A stretch of DNA of 64,000 nt from VRUE01 sp963837735 (lineage in GTDB: Bacteria; Actinomycetota; Thermoleophilia; Solirubrobacterales; 70-9), in assembly GCA_963837735.1 (NCBI GenBank), contig CAWIOM010000017.1, positions 62,001 to 126,000 on the forward strand. Direction: 5' to 3'. This document shows positions 7,326 through 14,241 of this stretch, piece after piece; position 1 is the first letter of the stretch, and every line of letters begins with the position of its first letter. Under the pieces are notes generated by a model, which was not told the origin of the DNA, made no database searches, and saw only the letters and a program-made list of their open reading frames with translations. Position numbers and translations under genes: made by a program.

Positions 7326-9644
7326 TCAGCTTTTGGCCGCGGCTTTGGCCCGTTTGCGGCCGCGGGTCGCGGTGTCGGCCTTGCTGGCTTTTTTCCGTTT
7401 TTTCGGCGGAGCCTTGCCCTCGTCGCCCTCCGGCAGCGGTTTCTTCGCCATCGCCTCTTTGGCCGCTTTCGCGGCTTCGCGCTCGGCGCGGCGTTTCTTC
7501 ATCTCCTGCATCGACTCGCAGTCGTCGTTGAGGCAGAGGTTCCAGGGCCGGCCGCGGAAGGGCTGGACTTTGAGGCGCGGCGTCTGCTCGCAGATCGAGC
7601 AGCGTTCTTCGAGTTTGAAGACGTCGCCGCGCTGGGGCAGCGGGAAGGTCTGGTCGCAGGACTCCGGGTCGTCGAGGGTCCAGCCCGAACAGCCGACGAA
7701 CCGTTTGCCCGATTTTTTGGCGCGGATGATGCGCAGCATGTGAGGAGAGCCGTCCTCCTTCTTGCGGCCGGCTTCTTCGCAGACCTTGCAGGGACCGAGG
7801 ATGCGGTCCTGGTCCATCCCCTTCCAGACGACCTTGGCCAGGTCCTCTTTGGTCTCGTCGATCTCCGACCAGGTTTTGTGGAGCAGGTCGCGGCTCTCGC
7901 CGACGACCTCGCGCTTGGTCATCTCGCCGGCTGCGATCCGGTCCATCTCGGCCTCGAGCTGGGCGGTCATCTCCGGCGTCGCCATCCCCGGCACGTACTT
8001 TTTGAACGCGTCGAAGAGGGCGATCCCGGTCTCCGTCGGCACCGGGGGGTTCGAGTAGACGTAGCCGCGGTCGAAGAGCTTCTGGATGATGTCGGCGCGC
8101 GTCGCTTTGGTGCCGAGATTGCGCTCCTCCATCAGCTCGATCAGTTTCGCCTGCGAGATGCGGCCCGGGGGCTGCGTCTCCTTGGCGACGATCCAGGGGT
8201 TGTCGGTGCCGGCGTCCTCGCCGGTCGCGCCGGTCTCGGCAAGCTCCAGCGTCTGACCCTCGGAGAGCGCCGGGATCTCGTCGTCGGAGGAGCGGGCGTA
8301 GGTGTAGATGCCGGCGTAGCCCGGGTCGACGACGACCGAGCCGCGGACGAAGTAGGACTGCGAGCCGGCCTCGATGTCGGCGCGCGTGGACTCGGTGATC
8401 ATCGGCGGGCTGAAGGTGGCGAGGAAGCGGCGCACGACCAGTTCGTAGACGCGCCTTTTCGGGCCCTCGCCGAGGGCGCCCGGGTGGATCGCCTGGGTCG
8501 GGTAGATCGGCGGGTGGTCGGTCGTCTCTTTTTTGCCGCGGGTCGCGGTGAGCGGGCTGTCGAGCAGGCCTGCCGCGGCCGAGAACTCCTTGACCTTGAC
8601 CAGCGAGGAGACCAGCTCCTGCACCGGCAGCGAGGACGGGTAGACCGTGTTGTCGGTTCGCGGGTAGGAGATGAAGCCGTCCATGTAGAGGTCCTCGGCG
8701 ATCCGCATCGCGCTGGCGGGCGTGATCCCGAGACGGCTGGAGGCGTCGGTGCTGAAGGCGGTCGTGTTGTAGGGCGTCGGCGGCTTGCGCGTGTTCTTGC
8801 GCGCCGTCACGGCTTTGACCGTGCCCGGGCCGGAGGTGCCGGCGAACGCAGCGTCGGCCTCGCCTTTCTCCCAGAACTTGTCGACCGAGTGGTGGGCCTC
8901 GAAGCTGCCGTCGGGGTGCTGGAACCTTGCGAACAGTTCCCAGAACGGTTTGGCGACGTGGGCGCGGCGCTCCATCTCACGCTCGACGATCAGGCCCAGG
9001 GTCGGGCTCTGGACGCGGCCGACCGAGAGGAAGTTGGAGCCGAAGCGGCGGGTGCTGAGGGAGACCGCGCGGGTCAGTGTCGCGCCCCAGAGCAGGTCTA
9101 TGTCCTGGCGGGCGGCGCCGGCGTTGGCGAGCGGGTAGGAGAGCAGGTCGAGGTCGCCGAAGGCGCGCTCGATCTCCTCCTTGGTCAGCGCCGAGTAGCG
9201 GGCGCGCTGGACTTTGAGCGTGCCCTTCTCGCTGTCCTCGCGGGAGCCGAGCCCGGGGTTGGCCTCGAGCATCTCGTCGAGCGCCTCGAGGCCGATCAGC
9301 TCCCCCTCGCGGTCGAAGTCGGTGGCGATCACCAGCTCCTCGGCCTCCTTGGCCACTTTCTTGATCGCCTTGACGACGTTTTTGTCGGTCGGCTCCTTGA
9401 TCAGCTCAGCGTCGATCAGGTCGTGCAGGTCGGTCTTCTGCCAGTTCGAGTAGCCCTCGGGAAAGGCAGGGCCGAGCACGTGTCCCTTGAGGCCGATCGT
9501 GCGGTGTTCGTTGCCGCCGTCGTCGGTCCAGGTGTAGAAGGGGACTTTGAAGGTCTTGTCTTCGGACGGCCCGCCGGTGGGCGCGCCGAGGATGTCGGCG
9601 ATCTTTTTGGCGCTGTTGTTCTTCTCTGTGACGATTAAGCGCAT
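7326..9644 (-). CDS. topA: DNA topoisomerase I, archaeal (haloarchaeal-like) type IA
   Basis: The 772-residue enzyme relaxes negative supercoils by nicking one strand through Tyr327 in GFISYPRTDNTVYPSSL. The N-terminal Toprim domain has MRLIVTEKNNSAKKIADILG, GLKGHVLG and the acidic triad in VIATDFDREGELIG. Other conserved blocks are ARQDIDLLWGATLTRAVSLS, FLSVGRVQSPTLGLIVERE and PPTPYNTTAFSTDASSRLG. These blocks match archaeal, especially haloarchaeal, TopA and differ from bacterial enzymes (which start KLVIVESPAKAKTI and use TYMRTDS around the Tyr). Cys-rich C-terminal zinc modules follow (GPCKVCEEAG, CSICEQTP, CLNDDCES). The tail ends in a Lys/Ala-rich stretch like those of actinobacterial TopA. 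It heads the topA-tmk-holB operon. Confidence 0.93.
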   Translation of the reverse strand: MRLIVTEKNNSAKKIADILGAPTGGPSEDKTFKVPFYTWTDDGGNEHRTIGLKGHVLGPAFPEGYSNWQKTDLHDLIDAELIKEPTDKNVVKAIKKVAKEAEELVIATDFDREGELIGLEALDEMLEANPGLGSREDSEKGTLKVQRARYSALTKEEIERAFGDLDLLSYPLANAGAARQDIDLLWGATLTRAVSLSTRRFGSNFLSVGRVQSPTLGLIVEREMERRAHVAKPFWELFARFQHPDGSFEAHHSVDKFWEKGEADAAFAGTSGPGTVKAVTARKNTRKPPTPYNTTAFSTDASSRLGITPASAMRIAEDLYMDGFISYPRTDNTVYPSSLPVQELVSSLVKVKEFSAAAGLLDSPLTATRGKKETTDHPPIYPTQAIHPGALGEGPKRRVYELVVRRFLATFSPPMITESTRADIEAGSQSYFVRGSVVVDPGYAGIYTYARSSDDEIPALSEGQTLELAETGATGEDAGTDNPWIVAKETQPPGRISQAKLIELMEERNLGTKATRADIIQKLFDRGYVYSNPPVPTETGIALFDAFKKYVPGMATPEMTAQLEAEMDRIAAGEMTKREVVGESRDLLHKTWSEIDETKEDLAKVVWKGMDQDRILGPCKVCEEAGRKKEDGSPHMLRIIRAKKSGKRFVGCSGWTLDDPESCDQTFPLPQRGDVFKLEERCSICEQTPRLKVQPFRGRPWNLCLNDDCESMQEMKKRRAEREAAKAAKEAMAKKPLPEGDEGKAPPKKRKKASKADTATRGRKRAKAAAKS

Positions 9645-9694
9645 CGGCGGGCGAGAGTAGCAGGGGCGCTCGGCGACGCCAGACGCCTCGCGCG

Positions 9695-9717
9695 CGCCGA
9701 TCCCCTTAGGATCGGCG
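9695..9717. promoter_or_regulatory. Small palindrome between topA and the epimerase
   Basis: CGCCGATCC at 9695-9703 pairs with GGATCGGCG at 9709-9717 around a 5-base loop. It sits in the 101-base gap between divergent topA and the epimerase gene. There it could be an operator or a hairpin in the epimerase leader. No partner protein can be named. Confidence 0.4.
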
Positions 9718-9745
9718 GCCCAATGGACTCCTCGGAGGCAAACAC

Positions 9746-10678
9746 GTGAACTGCCTGGTGACGGGCGGCGCAGGCTTCATCGGCTCGAACCTGGTCGACG
9801 CCCTGCTCGCCCGCGGCGACTCTGTCACGGTGGTCGACGACCTCTCCACGGGACGGCGCGAGAACCTCGAGGGGGCGCTCGCCGGCGGCGCCAGGCTCGT
9901 CGAGCTCGACATCCGCGACGGAGCCGCGTTGGCGGAGCTGACGGCCGACGTCGCGCCCCGGGCGGTCTTCCACCTCGCGGCCCAGATCGACGTCCGCAAG
10001 TCGGTGGCCGACCCTGGGTTCGACGCCTCGATCAACGTCGGCGGCACCGCCAACGTGCTCGAGGCCGCGCGCGCGGCGGGCGTCGGTCGCTTCGTCTTCG
10101 TCTCGACCGGGGGCGCGATCTACGGCGAGGGCGCCGGCCAGGACCTGCCGCTGGGCGAGGACGCGCCGATCGCGCCGATGTCCCCCTATGGGCAGAGCAA
10201 GTTCGCCGCCGAGGGCTACCTCGGCCTGTACCAGCGCTTCCACGGCCTCTCGACCGTGAGCCTGCGGCTCGGCAACGTCTACGGCCCGCGCCAGGACCCG
10301 CTCGGCGAGGCTGGGGTGATCGCGATCTTCTGCGGCAAGCTGCAGGCCGGAGAGCGGCCGACCGTCTACGGCGACGGCAAGCAGACCCGCGACTACATAT
10401 ATGTGGGCGACGTGGTCGCCGCGGTGCTGGCGGCGGCCGGGTCGGAGGCGGGCGGCGCGATCAACATCGGCACGGGGATCGAGACCGACGTGCTGGAGCT
10501 GGCCGCCCGGATGGGAGAGCTCGCCGGCAGCGATGACTTCGGGCCGGTCTTCGCGCCGCCGCGCGACGGCGAGGTCCAGGCGATCTCGATCGATCCCTCG
10601 CGAGCCGCGAGCGATCTCGGCTGGAAGGCTGAGATCGGGCTCGGCGACGGACTGCGGCTGACGCTCGACTCCCTCTAA
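9746..10678 (+). CDS. NAD-dependent epimerase/dehydratase, UDP-glucose 4-epimerase-like
   Basis: The 310-residue extended-SDR protein opens with the NAD-binding loop VTGGAGFIGSNLVDALL. It has the catalytic Thr/Ser region (FVSTGGAIYGEG), the YxxxK pair in SPYGQSKFAAEGYL, LRLGNVYGPRQDP and VYGDGKQTRDYIYVGDV. These fit GalE-like nucleotide-sugar epimerases, which interconvert UDP-hexoses for cell-surface glycans. The exact sugar is not determined by sequence. The start is the ATG at 9746; the preceding CTCCTCGGAGGC supplies a GGAG ribosome site. It is followed 10 bases later by the siroheme-type dehydrogenase gene, probably in one transcript. Confidence 0.88.
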   Translation: MNCLVTGGAGFIGSNLVDALLARGDSVTVVDDLSTGRRENLEGALAGGARLVELDIRDGAALAELTADVAPRAVFHLAAQIDVRKSVADPGFDASINVGGTANVLEAARAAGVGRFVFVSTGGAIYGEGAGQDLPLGEDAPIAPMSPYGQSKFAAEGYLGLYQRFHGLSTVSLRLGNVYGPRQDPLGEAGVIAIFCGKLQAGERPTVYGDGKQTRDYIYVGDVVAAVLAAAGSEAGGAINIGTGIETDVLELAARMGELAGSDDFGPVFAPPRDGEVQAISIDPSRAASDLGWKAEIGLGDGLRLTLDSL

Positions 10679-10688
10679 CCTCTTTCAA

Positions 10689-11441
10689 ATGCCCGCCCAG
10701 GCCTATGCCGGCAAGGAGTGCGTCTGCCAGCTCCGCAAGGGAATCTGCGACCAGTCCTGCGTGCGGGACATGCTCGAGACGCCCTTCTACATCGCCTGCC
10801 TGAAATTGAAGGGCCGGCGGACGCTGGTCGTCGGCGGCGGCGACATCGGCCTCGAGAAGGTCGAGGGGCTGCTCGCCTGCGACGGCGACGTGACCCTGCT
10901 CGCGCCGACCGCCCACCCGGAGCTGGAGCGCCTGGCCGCGGAGGGCTCGATCCATTGGGAGAAGCGCGCCTACGCCGGGCCCGAGGACCTCGAGGGCACC
11001 TTCATGGCGATCGCCTGCACCGACGACACCGAGGTCAACATCGAGGTCTTCGACGACGCCGAGAAGCGGGCGATGCTGGTCAACATCGTCGACGTGCCGC
11101 CGCTCTGCAACTTCATCCTGCCGGCGATCGTGCGCAGCGGCCCGCTGGCGATCGCGATCTCGACCGCGGGCGCCTCGCCGGCTCTGGCGAAGCGGATGAA
11201 GCGGGAGATCTCGGAGCTGTTCGGCGAGGAGTACGCGCGCCTCGCCGTGATCCTCAACGACGCCCGCGGCTGGGCGAAGGGGACGCTGCCGACCTACCAG
11301 GACCGCAAGGAGTTCTTCGAGGGGATCGTCAACGGCGACCCCGACCCGGTCGGTTTGATCCGCGAGGATCGAGAGGCCGACCTGCTGGCGCTGATCGAGG
11401 CCGCCAAGGAGCGCGCGGCCTCAGCTCTCGCTGCAGGCTGA
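10689..11441 (+). CDS. Precorrin-2 dehydrogenase / sirohydrochlorin ferrochelatase-like (CysG N-terminal family)
   Basis: The body from about residue 28 matches the siroheme synthase N-terminal module. The NAD-binding segment is GRRTLVVGGGDIGLEKVEGL, the helical part includes MLVNIVDVPPLCNFILPAIV, and the active-site region is AIAISTAGASPALAKRMK. Such enzymes oxidise precorrin-2 with NAD and insert Fe2+ to give siroheme. The product is about 250 residues, longer than Met8/CysG-N (about 210). The extra N-terminus carries four closely spaced Cys (KECVCQLRKGICDQSC), unusual for the family and possibly metal-binding. An alternative start at ATG 10770 would remove it; neither start has a clear Shine-Dalgarno. 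The 3' end overlaps the convergent MarR gene by 21 bases. Confidence 0.83.
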   Translation: MPAQAYAGKECVCQLRKGICDQSCVRDMLETPFYIACLKLKGRRTLVVGGGDIGLEKVEGLLACDGDVTLLAPTAHPELERLAAEGSIHWEKRAYAGPEDLEGTFMAIACTDDTEVNIEVFDDAEKRAMLVNIVDVPPLCNFILPAIVRSGPLAIAISTAGASPALAKRMKREISELFGEEYARLAVILNDARGWAKGTLPTYQDRKEFFEGIVNGDPDPVGLIREDREADLLALIEAAKERAASALAAG

Positions 11442-11909
11442 GACGCGGACCCGCTCGAGGGTGTCGCGCAGCTCGTTGGCCTCGGCGACGCTGAGCTTGG
11501 CGGCAAAGGCGACCTTGAGCTCGCCGATCACGACCGGGCGCATCTCCTCCAGCAGCTCGCCGCCCGAGGTCGTCAGCGTCGCGTAGCTGACCCGGCGGTC
11601 CGTCTCGCAGAAGGTGCGCTCGAGCAGGCTGGCCCTGACCAGCCGGTCGACGAGCTTGGTGAGGCCGCCGCGGGTGATGACCAGGGCCTCGGCGAGGTCG
11701 CCCATCTTCATCCTCTGCTCGGGGGCGTCGGCGACGGCGGCGAGGACCTCGTACCAGGGCAGCGGCGGGAACTCGGATTGGGCGAGCGCCTCCTGGAGGC
11801 GCTGGGAGATCGCGGCGTGGGTGCGGGCGAGCGAGCCCCAGGCCTCGCCGTGGGGGTTGCTGCGGCGCGGCTCGCGCTTCTCGCCGGGGGTGAGGGTCTG
11901 CTCCGCCAT
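11421..11909 (-). CDS. MarR-family transcriptional regulator
   Basis: From ATG 11909 the product has about 162 residues with a winged HTH in the MarR layout. A dimerisation helix is followed by LPWYEVLAAVADAPEQRMKM, recognition helix LAEALVITRGGLTKLVDRLV and wing RTFCETDRRVSYATLT. A longer reading from 11945 adds 12 residues, but would run through the palindromic control region, so I prefer 11909. It is divergent to the YceI/flavin-reductase pair, and the AT-rich gap between them holds several inverted repeats. This suggests it represses itself and that pair. A Cys in the wing (ERTFCETDRR) could be redox-sensitive; that is speculation. Confidence 0.88.
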   Translation of the reverse strand: MAEQTLTPGEKREPRRSNPHGEAWGSLARTHAAISQRLQEALAQSEFPPLPWYEVLAAVADAPEQRMKMGDLAEALVITRGGLTKLVDRLVRASLLERTFCETDRRVSYATLTTSGGELLEEMRPVVIGELKVAFAAKLSVAEANELRDTLERVRVSACSES

Positions 11910-11935
11910 CTCGAAGACAGTGTCCCAGATAATCG

Positions 11936-12021
11936 TTGTCAGCACAATAGTTGTCTTAGAAATCTTTTCTGCTAAGATTGTTTCTGCATCAACTATTTGT
12001 CAGACAACTGATTGGGAAGGA
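11936..12021. promoter_or_regulatory. Divergent MarR/YceI control region with palindromes and a promoter
   Basis: This stretch is markedly AT-richer than its surroundings. A plus-strand promoter candidate is TTGTCT (11951-11956), a 16-base spacer and TAAGAT (11973-11978). Inverted repeats are TTGTCAGCACAA (11936-11947), AATCTT/AAGATT (11961-11979) and TTGTCAGACAA (11997-12007). The second overlaps the -10 box, as expected for a MarR operator. GGAAGG at 12015-12020 is the ribosome site for the YceI gene. The sites are seen; binding by the adjacent MarR protein is inferred from arrangement. Confidence 0.6.
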
Positions 12022-12029
12022 ACCTGAAG

Positions 12030-12605
12030 ATGACCACCAGCACCGAGGCAACGACAGTCGAGAGGGAGCGCGGACAGGGGATACCGGCGGGCAGCTTCGC
12101 CGTCGACCCGGTTCACTCATCGATCCGCTTCGCCGTCGCCCACGCGGGGGTATCCACCTTTCGCGGAGGCTTCGCCGGCTACGAGGCGCGGCTGACGGGT
12201 GGCGAGAGCCCGCAGCTCGCGGGCTCCGTCGACGTCGGCAGCATCGAGATCGGCGAGGAGCAGCTCAAGGGGCACCTCCTCTCCCCGGAGTTCTTCGACG
12301 CGGGCAGCTTCCCACGGCTCCGCTTCGAGTCGAGCGAGGTGAGCGTCGGCGAGGACGGTTCGGCGACGGTGCGCGGCACGCTCGAGATCGGCGGCCAGAG
12401 CCGCGAGGTCGAGGCGACCGGCCGCTTCGCGAAGGTCGGCAGCTACCTCGACGGCAAGCCCCGGGTCGGGCTCTCGCTGACGACGACGGTCGACCGCCGC
12501 GACTTCGGCCTCGACTGGCAGGCGGAGCTGCCCAGCGGCGGCGACGCCCTCGACTGGCAGGTCGAGATCGCGGTCGAGCTGCAGCTCGTCGAGGAGGGCG
12601 AGTAG
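12030..12605 (+). CDS. YceI-family protein
   Basis: The ATG at 12030 follows GGAAGG by nine bases, so I chose it over the TTG at 12012. The 191-residue protein has the lipocalin-like YceI fold. The signature opening is FAVDPVHSSIRFAVAHAG, followed by GSVDVGSIEIGEEQLKGHLL, FDAGSFPRLRFESSEV and the closing strand DRRDFGLDWQ. YceI proteins bind isoprenoid or amphiphilic molecules; this one lacks a signal peptide and is probably cytoplasmic. It is followed by the flavin reductase gene two bases later and is divergent to a MarR regulator. The set suggests a small stress- or quinone-responsive unit. Confidence 0.9.
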   Translation: MTTSTEATTVERERGQGIPAGSFAVDPVHSSIRFAVAHAGVSTFRGGFAGYEARLTGGESPQLAGSVDVGSIEIGEEQLKGHLLSPEFFDAGSFPRLRFESSEVSVGEDGSATVRGTLEIGGQSREVEATGRFAKVGSYLDGKPRVGLSLTTTVDRRDFGLDWQAELPSGGDALDWQVEIAVELQLVEEGE

Positions 12606-12607
12606 CG

Positions 12608-13192
12608 ATGCGGGTGCTCGGCATCTCGGGCAGCCTGCGGCGGGGTTCGCTGAACGGCGCCCTGCTGCAGGCGGCCGGCGAGCGGCTGCCGGCCGGGGTC
12701 GAGCTGGTCGAGTTCGAGCGACTCGCCGAGATCCCCCCCTACGACGAGGATCTCGACCCTTCGAGCTCCGGTCCCGGGAAGGGCATCGAGGTGCCGGCGG
12801 CGGTGCGGGAGCTGCGCGAGGCGATCCTCGCCGCCGACGCGGTGCTGGTCGCCACTCCCGAGTACAACCACTCGATCCCGGGCCAGCTGAAGAACGCGCT
12901 CGACTGGGCCTCGCGGCCATCCGGGCAGAGCGCCCTGAACGGCAAGCCGGCGGCCGCGATCGGCGCCTCGAAGAGCATGTTCGGCGGCGTCTGGGCGCAG
13001 GCCGAGCTGCGTAAGGTCCTGGCGGCGATGGGCGGCCGGCTCATCGATTCCGAGCTCGGCGTACCCCACGCCCACGAGCGGCTCGAAGGCGGACGCCTGA
13101 AGCTCGACCGGGAGCATGAGGAGCGCCTCGACGAGATCCTCGCCGAGCTGGTCGCCGCCGCCGAGCGCGAGCCCGGCATGATCGCGGCCTAA
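12608..13192 (+). CDS. NAD(P)H-dependent FMN reductase (NADPH-dependent FMN reductase family)
   Basis: The 194-residue flavodoxin-like enzyme has the FMN phosphate loop GISGSLRRGSLNGALL at the N-terminus. It also has the family signature VLVATPEYNHSIPGQLKNAL and the ring-binding GASKSMFGGVWAQAELRKVL. Such proteins reduce FMN, quinones or azo/nitro compounds using NAD(P)H. The ATG at 12608 lies just after the YceI stop, so the two are an operon. A strong palindrome begins right after the stop codon and probably ends transcription. Confidence 0.92.
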   Translation: MRVLGISGSLRRGSLNGALLQAAGERLPAGVELVEFERLAEIPPYDEDLDPSSSGPGKGIEVPAAVRELREAILAADAVLVATPEYNHSIPGQLKNALDWASRPSGQSALNGKPAAAIGASKSMFGGVWAQAELRKVLAAMGGRLIDSELGVPHAHERLEGGRLKLDREHEERLDEILAELVAAAEREPGMIAA

Positions 13193-13250
13193 CCCCGCCG
13201 AGTGTCGACTTCGGGGGTCCATAGACCCCCCAACTCATCACTCGGCGGGG
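13193..13250. terminator. Long palindrome, likely bidirectional terminator (repeat type A)
   Basis: CCCCGCCGAGTG (13193-13204) pairs with CACTCGGCGGGG (13239-13250). Inside is a second stem, GGGGGTC/AGACCCCCC. It lies between the convergent FMN reductase and hemolysin III genes and ends 4 bases from the latter's stop. The arms and the GGGTCCAT core recur at 31540-31596, so this is a dispersed repeat and not a one-off hairpin. There is no U-tract. Confidence 0.8.
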
Positions 13251-13254
13251 ACGC

Positions 13255-14026
13255 CTAGGCAGCAGGCAGGGCGTAGAAGGCGACGGCGGCGAATTGGGCG
13301 GCGGCGGCGGCGATGACGAGGGCGTGGAAGACCTCGTGGTAGCCGAACGTGCGGGGGAACGGGTCGGGTCTCTGGGTGGCGTAGACGACGGCGCCGGCCG
13401 TGTAGAGCAGGCCGCCGAGGGCGACAAGCAGGGTCCCTGTCACGCCCATCGCGCTCCAGAGGCCGGGGAAGGCGAGCACAGCGACCCAGCCCAGCGACAT
13501 ATATATGAGCGCCGCGACCCATTTCGGGTGGTCGATCCAGATCATCTCGACGATCGCGCCGGCGATCGCGCCGACCCAGACGACGACCAGGATCGCGTCG
13601 GCGAGCGGGCCGTTGAGGACGAGGAGGGCAAACGGCGTGTAGGTGCCGGCGATCAGGAAGAAGATCATCGAGTGGTCGAGGCGGCGCATCCATTTGCGGG
13701 CGCTGGGCCGCTTCCAGTTGACGCGGTGGTAGAGGGCGCTGGTGCCGAGCAGGGCCGAGAGGCTGACCGCGTAGACCGCGACGGCGACGGTCGCCTTCGG
13801 CGTCTTGGCGGCGACGATCAGGGCGGCGCCGAGGCCGAGCGAGAGGAAGAAGGCCCACTCGTGGGAGACGCCGCGCAATTTGGGCTTGACCGCGGCGATC
13901 GCGTCGTCGGTCGCGTGCGCCTTTGGCGGCATCCCTGGCGGCGGTCGCCCGCTCGCCGACGGCTTCGCGGGCCGCACCGGCTCGCTCGCCCATCCGCTCA
14001 GCGCCCTTGCGCAGGTCTTCGACCAT
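13255..14026 (-). CDS. Hemolysin III / YqfA (PAQR-like) integral membrane protein
   Basis: The conserved body (about 225 residues) has seven hydrophobic helices. Its PAQR/HlyIII metal-site motifs are GVSHEWAFF, SALYHRVNW, LDHSMIFFLIAGTYTPF and HEVFHALVIAAA; the His/Asp set is typical. Family members are membrane proteins with putative hydrolase chemistry or osmotic roles. The frame can start at ATG 13932 (MPPKAHATDDA). A good GGAGGG precedes ATG 14026, whose first 35 residues are Ala/Glu/Arg-rich and join the body only if one extra base near 13922 is removed. I give the longer extent, but 13255-13932 is the safe minimum. Confidence 0.8.
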
Positions 14027-14061
14027 GCCCTCCAGGGTATCTCTCCCGCCGCGATCCCAAG

Positions 14062-14129
14062 TTGCAAATCCCCCAGGTGGGGGAAGCCGGCGAATGAGGG
14101 TGTCAAAATAGAGGAACGGGGATTTGCAA
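14062..14129. promoter_or_regulatory. Inverted repeat in the hemolysin III / nrdJ intergenic region
   Basis: TTGCAAATCCCC (14062-14073) is exactly repeated in inverted form as GGGGATTTGCAA (14118-14129). Nested inside is a CCCCC-AGGT-GGGGG hairpin (14070-14083), and the motif TGCAAAGAA recurs just downstream. It occupies the 215-base divergent gap 5' of nrdJ. It could be a paired operator or a structured leader. It does not match the NrdR box, and I could not assemble a cobalamin riboswitch here. Confidence 0.55.
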
Positions 14130-14241
14130 AGAATCCTGCAAAGAAATACACGGTCAGAGCGGGTTGAAGGCCCTGTTCCGTCCGGCTCATCGGCGACCCT
14201 GCGTAGTTACCCCCCAAAGTCGCCTCGAGAGGAGCAGTTCG

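Noticed and set aside
14041..14241. Possible cobalamin riboswitch upstream of nrdJ
   Set aside because: The B12-box consensus and the surrounding paired elements could not be assembled from this sequence. Only a simple inverted repeat is present.
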